DNA of 64,000 nt, taken from NCBI GenBank assembly GCA_040752275.1, contig JBFMFH010000062.1, positions 1-64,000 of the forward strand, written 5' to 3'. This stretch comes from JBFMFH01 sp040752275. GTDB taxonomy: Bacteria; Acidobacteriota; Vicinamibacteria; Vicinamibacterales; JAKQTR01. Below the pieces are notes generated by a model that searched no databases, had not been told where the DNA came from, and was given only the letters and a program-made list of their open reading frames with translations. Of the stretch, positions 58,927-64,000 are shown piece by piece; position 1 is the stretch's first letter, and the number at the start of each line of letters is the position of its first letter. The position numbers and the translations under genes are program-made.

Positions 58927-61251
58927 ATGTCACGCGTGTCGACCGTCGTCTTCGGCCTGACGCTCTTCCTGGCGTCCCTGCTGCTCTTCCTCCTGGAGCC
59001 CATGTTCGGCCGGATGGTGCTACCCCTGCTCGGAGGCGCGCCGGCCGTCTGGAACACGTGCCTGGTCTTCTTTCAGTTGACCCTGCTGGCCGGCTACCTC
59101 TACGCGTGGGCCTCCTCGCGGTGGCTGGGAAGGCGGGCGCAAGTGGGACTCCACGGGGCGCTGCTGGTGGCCGCGGCCGTCATGCTGCCCGTGCGGATTG
59201 TGCCCGCCTGGGCGCCGCCGGCCGAGGCGAACCCCATCCCATGGCTGCTGGCGGTGCTCACCGTGTCGATCGGCCTGCCCTTCTTCGTCGCCTCGACAAT
59301 CGCGCCCATGCTGCAGCACTGGTTCGCGCAGACGGACCATCCAGACGCCGAGGACCCGTACTTCCTCTACCAGGCCAGCAACCTGGGGAGTCTGGTCGCC
59401 CTGCTGGCCTACCCGCTGGTCGTCGAGCCCTGGCTCGGCCTGCGCCAGCAGGGCATCGTCTGGAGCACCGGCTACGCCGCGTTCGGCATGCTCGTCGCCG
59501 CCTGCGCCTGGGCCCTGCTCCGAGCACCCGTTCGTCGGCAAGCCGCCAGCCGAGCACTCGATGCTGCGCACGCATCCGAGACTGCGCCCAAGCCTAAGTC
59601 CCGCAAGCACAAGCTCCGCCGCGAGGCGGCAGCCGCCCGAATCCCGAATCCCGCCTGCCACGACGAAGCCTCGCGGCAGCGAGTCTGGCGAAGTCGGGAA
59701 TCCCGAATCCCGGCCCTCCGCTTGGCCCGCTGGGTCCTGCTCGCCGCCGTCCCTTCCAGCCTGCTGCTGGGCGTGACGACCTACCTCTCGACGGACGTGG
59801 CCGCAGTGCCCTTGCTGTGGGTCATCCCCCTGGCGCTCTACCTTCTCACCTTCATCGTGACCTTCGCACGCCGGCCGGTGATCGCGCCGTCGACCACCGC
59901 TGTGGTGCTGCCGTTCCTCGTGCTGCCCCTGGTGGTCGTCGTCATCCTGCGCACCGCAGAACCCCCTTGGCTCGTCCTCCCGCTTCACTTGGCCGCCTTC
60001 ACCGCCATCGGGCTGCTGTGCCACGGGCAATTGGCATCGGAACGTCCTCCAACTCGATGGCTGACACTGTTCTACCTGTGCCTGTCCGTGGGCGGCGCCG
60101 CCGGAGGTCTGTTCAATGCGCTCGTGGCGCCACTCGTCTTTCCGATGGCGCTCGAGTATCCGTTGGCGCTCGCCGTGGCGTGCCTGTTCAAGCCCTACCG
60201 GAATACGCCGGCACGGCTGCAGCGGACAAGTGCAGGAGATATCGTCTGGCCCATCGTGCTCGGGGCCGCCTCGGTCGGGCTCTTCACGTTCGTCGCCCGC
60301 GGAGGCCCGGCGCTGGCCCGTCTCGAGATCCCCATTGCATTCGGGGTGCCGCTGCTGGCTGGTTACGTGTTCTCGTACAGACCGATCCGTTTTGCGCTGA
60401 CAATCGCGGCCCTGCTCGCGGCCGGGCTGCTCAGGCCCGATCAGTTCGGCACCCAGGTTCACGTCGAACGGAGCTTCTTCGGCGTTCACCGGATCGTCGA
60501 GGATCACGCCAACAACATCCGGATCCTGTTCCACGGCCAGACGCTGCACGGCGCGCAGAGCCTCGACCCGGCCCGGGCGCGCGAGCCGCTCGCGTACTAC
60601 ACGCGCAGCGGGCCCGCCGGCCAGCTGTTCGGTTCGGATTCCGGACGGCCGGTGAAGTCCGTGGCTGTTGTGGGACTCGGCGCGGGTGCGATGGCAGCCT
60701 TCGCCGAACCGGGCCAGCGGTGGACGTTCTACGAAATCGATCCCGTCGTCGTGCGACTGGCCCGCGACTCGGGCCAGTTCACGTTCCTTCGAAACGCCAG
60801 GGGGCGAGTCGACGTCGTGGTTGGCGATGCCCGGCTCTCGCTGGCGAGAACGACGCAGCGGTTCGACACCATCGTGCTCGATGCCTTCAGTTCGGACGCC
60901 GTGCCGGTGCATCTGGTCACGCGCGAAGCGCTGGAGCTGTACTTGTCGAGACTGGAGCCGGGAGGAGTGCTGGCCTTCCACGCGTCGAGCCGGTTTCTGG
61001 CGCTCCGCCGGGAGCTGGCCGCGCTGGCCGCGGATGCGCACCTGGCACATCTGCGCCAGATCGACCTTCGTCAAGAGCGGGTCCTCGAATGGACGGGATG
61101 GACGCCGTCAGACTGGGTCATCCTGGCCCGCAGCCGCGAGGATTTCGGCCGACTGGCCCGCGACAGCCGCTGGGGTCCGATTGCCGATCTGCCGGCCCGG
61201 GTCTGGACGGACGACTACTCGAATATCATGGCGCTGTTCCGGTGGCGCTAA
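58927..61251 (+). CDS. Fused membrane/spermidine-synthase-like protein
   Basis: A 774-aa protein: about 12 hydrophobic helices in the first 450-500 residues, then a methyltransferase/aminopropyltransferase-like domain with GLGAGAMAAF (SAM site), DAFSSDAVPVHLVTREAL and the terminal WTDDYSN. Such fusions are common but their substrates are unknown. ATG 58927 is the family-like start; the frame further upstream is antisense to the TetR gene. Residues about 235-265 come from a 76-bp repeat inserted between two helices, inside a K/R-rich loop. Confidence 0.8.
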   Translation: MSRVSTVVFGLTLFLASLLLFLLEPMFGRMVLPLLGGAPAVWNTCLVFFQLTLLAGYLYAWASSRWLGRRAQVGLHGALLVAAAVMLPVRIVPAWAPPAEANPIPWLLAVLTVSIGLPFFVASTIAPMLQHWFAQTDHPDAEDPYFLYQASNLGSLVALLAYPLVVEPWLGLRQQGIVWSTGYAAFGMLVAACAWALLRAPVRRQAASRALDAAHASETAPKPKSRKHKLRREAAAARIPNPACHDEASRQRVWRSRESRIPALRLARWVLLAAVPSSLLLGVTTYLSTDVAAVPLLWVIPLALYLLTFIVTFARRPVIAPSTTAVVLPFLVLPLVVVVILRTAEPPWLVLPLHLAAFTAIGLLCHGQLASERPPTRWLTLFYLCLSVGGAAGGLFNALVAPLVFPMALEYPLALAVACLFKPYRNTPARLQRTSAGDIVWPIVLGAASVGLFTFVARGGPALARLEIPIAFGVPLLAGYVFSYRPIRFALTIAALLAAGLLRPDQFGTQVHVERSFFGVHRIVEDHANNIRILFHGQTLHGAQSLDPARAREPLAYYTRSGPAGQLFGSDSGRPVKSVAVVGLGAGAMAAFAEPGQRWTFYEIDPVVVRLARDSGQFTFLRNARGRVDVVVGDARLSLARTTQRFDTIVLDAFSSDAVPVHLVTREALELYLSRLEPGGVLAFHASSRFLALRRELAALAADAHLAHLRQIDLRQERVLEWTGWTPSDWVILARSREDFGRLARDSRWGPIADLPARVWTDDYSNIMALFRWR
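59638..59713 (-). repeat. 76-bp composite repeat, copy A (inside gene)
   Basis: Reverse complement of 61255-61330 with two differences in 76 positions. A unique core (gacttcgccagactcgctgc...) is flanked on both sides by two aatcccg-family heptamers. Translated within the membrane/spermidine-synthase-like protein. Confidence 0.85.
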
Positions 61252-61254
61252 GAA

Positions 61255-61330
61255 CCGGGATTCGGGATTCCCGACTTCGCCAGACTCGCTGCCGCGAGGC
61301 TTCGTCGTGGCAAGCGGGATTCGGGGTTCG
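61255..61330 (+). repeat. 76-bp composite repeat, copy B
   Basis: Starts 4 nt after the stop codon of the same gene. Followed by a short hairpin GCGCGCT/AGCGCGC and by the 44-bp REP-like repeat. Confidence 0.85.
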
Positions 61331-61358
61331 TGTTCGCGCGCGCTCAAGCGCGCCTGTC

Positions 61359-61402
61359 CCCAGGGCCGCCTTCGACCTCGCTCAGGCCAGGAAAGCCCTG
61401 GG
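61359..61402 (+). repeat. REP-like 44-bp repeat, intergenic copy
   Basis: CCCAGGGC...GCCCTGGG outer arms (8 bp) and inner GCCT/AGGC arms; could act as a terminator between convergent genes. Matches 3967-4010 (minus strand) at 37 of 44 positions. Confidence 0.7.
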
Positions 61403-61417
61403 TCTACATCCGCCACG

Positions 61418-62806
61418 TCATGCCTGTCGCGTGAGGCGGTTCCAGAGCACTGCCATCACATATGCCGTCACGCTCGTCGTGAGGCCGATGACGGCCGGGG
61501 TCCACATCGTCCCCACCCGGTTCCCAACGACCGCCTGCGCGACCACGACAGCCGCAGCGCCGGCCGCGATCGACAGACTGACTTCCCGCCCTCTCGGCAG
61601 GCGGGCGTGCAGCGCGACGAGGATCGGCACGAAGAGTGTGGCGCCGAGGACGGCGTAGAAGATACTCAGCGCCCCGACGATGGTCGGCGTGACGAGCGCA
61701 ATCAGGACGCCGAACGCGCCTCCGGTGACCGCTGACCACCGTGCGACGCGCAGGACATCACCGTCCGATGCCGCAGGATTGACGAACCGCCGGTAGAGAT
61801 CCTGTGACAGGGACGTCGACAACATGAAGAGCACCGCATCAGCGGTGCTCACCTCGGCCGAAAAGATCGCGGCCAGCATCAGGCTCCCGAACCCGACTGG
61901 GAGATCGTGTGCCAGCAGCGCCGGCAGGGCCAGCTCCTGCGGAAGCCCGGCATGGTGCGTGCGCGCGGCCATGCCCAGCAGCGCTGGCACGAACGCAAAG
62001 ACAAGCAGCACGACGGCATTGGCGCCGACCCCCAAGCGTACCGCTCGCTCCCCGGACGCGCCGAAGGCCTTCTGCAGCAGACCGGGCGAGCTGATGAACG
62101 CCGGGACGAGCAGCACGAGGAACGACATCGACTGCGCGCCGCCCCAGAACGACCCGTACGCCGGCGCCGGCGAGACCTGCAGGACCGACCCGGCTCCGCC
62201 GGCGTGGTTCAGAATCATGGGGACAGCGATGGCGAATCCGCCGAGCAGGACGGCGAGCTGGACCATGTTGACCCACGCCGCGCCGAGCAGCCCGCCTGCC
62301 GCGAAGTAGGTGGTCATCAGGCCGCCGCCGATCAGACATCCGGCCCATTTGGGCAAGCCGGCCACGACGTTGAGGATCCAAGCGACTCCGATGAGCTGCC
62401 CGGCGAGGATGGAGAGCGAAGCCAGCCACAGCATCGACGAGATGAACGCCCGGGGGAAGCGGCCGAAGTAGTGCTCCACGAGGTCGCCCGTGGTGAGGAA
62501 GCCGTGCCGCGCGGCCGCCCGCCAGACGCGCGGGCCGATCCAGAACGCCAGGAGCAGCGAGCCCAATCCGGCCGAGCCGTTCCACCACCAGGCCGAGAGG
62601 CCGTACTGATACCCGAGCCCGGTGGCGCCCACGGTCGATCCGGCGCCGATGTTGGCGGCGAGCATGGTCGAGAAGATCAGTCCGGCGCCGAGCGATCGGT
62701 TGGCGACGAAAAACCCCCCGGTGCTGTTGACCCGGCGGCTCATGACGAAACCGATGGTGAGCAGGACGGCCGAGTAGGCGACAAGCAGGACGAGATGGAG
62801 AATCAT
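61418..62806 (-). CDS. Sodium:solute symporter family protein
   Basis: A 462-aa inner-membrane transporter with about 13 hydrophobic segments. The N-terminus (FFVANRSLGAGLIFSTMLAANIGAG) and GLGYQYGLSAWWW are typical of the SSS/SLC5 family, which use a Na+ gradient to import sugars, amino acids or organic acids. The substrate is not predictable. The P1 peptidase gene lies upstream, ending 12 nt before this start, so they are likely co-transcribed and might handle a peptide product. Confidence 0.87.
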   Translation of the reverse strand: MILHLVLLVAYSAVLLTIGFVMSRRVNSTGGFFVANRSLGAGLIFSTMLAANIGAGSTVGATGLGYQYGLSAWWWNGSAGLGSLLLAFWIGPRVWRAAARHGFLTTGDLVEHYFGRFPRAFISSMLWLASLSILAGQLIGVAWILNVVAGLPKWAGCLIGGGLMTTYFAAGGLLGAAWVNMVQLAVLLGGFAIAVPMILNHAGGAGSVLQVSPAPAYGSFWGGAQSMSFLVLLVPAFISSPGLLQKAFGASGERAVRLGVGANAVVLLVFAFVPALLGMAARTHHAGLPQELALPALLAHDLPVGFGSLMLAAIFSAEVSTADAVLFMLSTSLSQDLYRRFVNPAASDGDVLRVARWSAVTGGAFGVLIALVTPTIVGALSIFYAVLGATLFVPILVALHARLPRGREVSLSIAAGAAAVVVAQAVVGNRVGTMWTPAVIGLTTSVTAYVMAVLWNRLTRQA

Positions 62807-62818
62807 GAACGGTCCGGG

Positions 62819-63895
62819 CTACCGGGCCGCGGACGGCAGGTCCCGGGCTGCGGGGTATCCCTCGATGCCGGTGGCCGCGCGCACCGCCCGGACAATCGCG
62901 GTCGCGACGGCTTCGGCCGCCAGCGCGCCGATCGCGCTCACATCCGGCGCGCCGGAACGTTCCTCCGTTGCCAGCGCGAAGAGCGTGTCGCCGTCGTACA
63001 TCGTGTGAGCCGGAGTGACGGCTCGCGCGATGCCGTCGTGGGCCATCTGTGCGACCTTTGTCGCCTCGGTCTTCGTCAGGGCCGCGTTGGTGGCAACGAC
63101 GCCAACGGTCGTGTTCCTGCCGAACGGCCGGCCCGTGCCCGAGCCTGAGCGCAGCATCGCGCGCACGTCGGCAAGCCTGCGGCCGTCTTCGGTGCGCACG
63201 CCGGCGACGGTCCTTCCCGTTGACGGATCGATCACGTCGCCGAACGAATTCACGACAACCAGGGCTGCCACCACGAGCCCGTCCGGCGTCCTGATCGACG
63301 CGCTCCCGAGGCCGCCCTTCATGGCCCGCTTCGCTCCGCCCGCCTTTCCGACCGTCGCGCCGGCCCCGGCGCCCACATTGCCTTCCCGGACCGGCTGGCT
63401 CGAGGCATCGCGCGCAGCCGCGTCGCCGCAGTCGGCGGTCGGCCTGATGCGCGGATCGCCCAGGCCGAGATCGTAGATCACGGCGGCGGGCACGATGGGC
63501 ACCGTCGCGTACGGCGTCTTGAAGCCGACACCCTTCTCGTCGAGGAAACGCATCACGCCAGACGCCGCATCCAGGCCGAACGCGCTGCCGCCGGCCAGCA
63601 CGACGGCGTGCACCTTGTCGACGAGGTTCACGGGATTGAGCAGATCCGTTTCGCGCGTGCCGGGGGCGGAGCCGCGGACATCCACGCCGGCCACGACACC
63701 GGCCTCGGCGAGCACGACCGTGCAGCCGGTCGGGCGCTCGCCGAGCGTGTGATGCCCGACCTTGATCCCGACGACTGCGGTCAGGCCGGATTCACTCTGC
63801 TGGGTCATGTCGACACCTGCGAACCCCGTCGCGACAGCCAGGCACACCGCGACGACGACAGCCCACGAAGAGGTTCGGAAAGAGGGTGCACCCAT
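62819..63895 (-). CDS. P1-family (DmpA-like) aminopeptidase, secreted
   Basis: A 358-aa self-processing Ntn-hydrolase. Signal peptide-like N-terminus, AGGSAFGLDAASGVMRFL, Asn in VVVNSFGD and GLGS with the likely nucleophile Ser198, before which the precursor would cleave itself. Family members remove N-terminal D- or beta-amino acids from peptides. ATG 63895 is chosen because a TACAAT box lies 9 nt upstream. Confidence 0.86.
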   Translation of the reverse strand: MGAPSFRTSSWAVVVAVCLAVATGFAGVDMTQQSESGLTAVVGIKVGHHTLGERPTGCTVVLAEAGVVAGVDVRGSAPGTRETDLLNPVNLVDKVHAVVLAGGSAFGLDAASGVMRFLDEKGVGFKTPYATVPIVPAAVIYDLGLGDPRIRPTADCGDAAARDASSQPVREGNVGAGAGATVGKAGGAKRAMKGGLGSASIRTPDGLVVAALVVVNSFGDVIDPSTGRTVAGVRTEDGRRLADVRAMLRSGSGTGRPFGRNTTVGVVATNAALTKTEATKVAQMAHDGIARAVTPAHTMYDGDTLFALATEERSGAPDVSAIGALAAEAVATAIVRAVRAATGIEGYPAARDLPSAAR

Positions 63896-63904
63896 CACGG
63901 GGCG

Positions 63905-63910
63905 ATTGTA
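63905..63910 (-). promoter_or_regulatory. -10 box of P1 peptidase gene, leaderless
   Basis: TACAAT on the minus strand, 9 nt before ATG, in the same GGTACAATCGCC context as the M20 peptidase promoter. Confidence 0.55.
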
Positions 63911-64000
63911 CCAGACCGACGTTTGGCCGCACATCGGCGATGGGCTACACTTTCTACGATCAGCCATCCGGTCAGATGCGTCTGCGGACGTTCCGGGCCC

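Noticed and set aside
1..64000. CRISPR arrays formed by the short repeats
   Set aside because: Heptamer arrays have no spacers, the units are far too short, and no cas gene is present.

Overview
The window looks like chromosomal DNA from a high-GC, Gram-negative heterotroph. My best guess is an acidobacterium of the Vicinamibacteria type. That is an inference from the set of Oar-like TonB-dependent receptors, the hpnCDE squalene/hopanoid genes, the many secreted or envelope hydrolases and the very high GC content; no rRNA or other marker gene is present to confirm it. I found no tRNA, rRNA, CRISPR array, prophage or transposase.

Layout. 1-12.6 kb is housekeeping: a PLP dehydratase, an MBL-fold hydrolase, an FHA protein, a secreted alpha/beta hydrolase, YgfZ, MutY with an overlapping MutT-type Nudix enzyme, a cobalamin adenosyltransferase, hpnC-hpnD-hpnE, ThiI, a lipoprotein, a start-less Nudix-like ORF and peptide deformylase. 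12.6-18.2 kb holds an MFS exporter, a short glutaredoxin-like gene with an in-frame TGA that reads as selenocysteine, ThyX, and a single-chain molybdenum hydroxylase. 18.4-26.5 kb is a tandem pair of TonB-dependent receptors of identical length (1277 aa). 27-38.5 kb is a divergent lipid/ester-type locus: serine hydrolase, acyl-CoA ligase and alpha/beta hydrolase on one side; TonB receptor, FabH-like enzyme, SDR, SCP-x-type thiolase, alpha/beta hydrolase and TetR on the other, with a palindrome between the two arms. 38.5-50.4 kb holds an M20 dipeptidase, an S9 peptidase, a TPR protein and a second tandem pair of TonB receptors, which suggests peptide scavenging. 50.7-58.9 kb is a fatty-acid beta-oxidation cluster (TetR, fadN-like, hydrolase, fadA, acyl-CoA dehydrogenase, DUF1684 lipoprotein) with a TetR-type operator at its head. 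58.9-63.9 kb holds a fused membrane/spermidine-synthase-like protein, a sodium:solute symporter and a P1-family aminopeptidase.

The least expected content is not in the genes. About twenty tandem arrays with a strict 7-bp period, built from at least six different heptamers, sit between genes and inside several reading frames. There are also a 76-bp composite repeat in two inverted copies (one inside a gene), a 44-bp REP-like hairpin repeat in two copies (one inside a gene), and a 327-bp nested inverted-repeat element in the fad cluster. The likely selenoprotein with a downstream hairpin, the FabH-like protein lacking the usual His and Asn, and several promoters whose -10 box lies 6-9 nt from the start codon also deserve attention.
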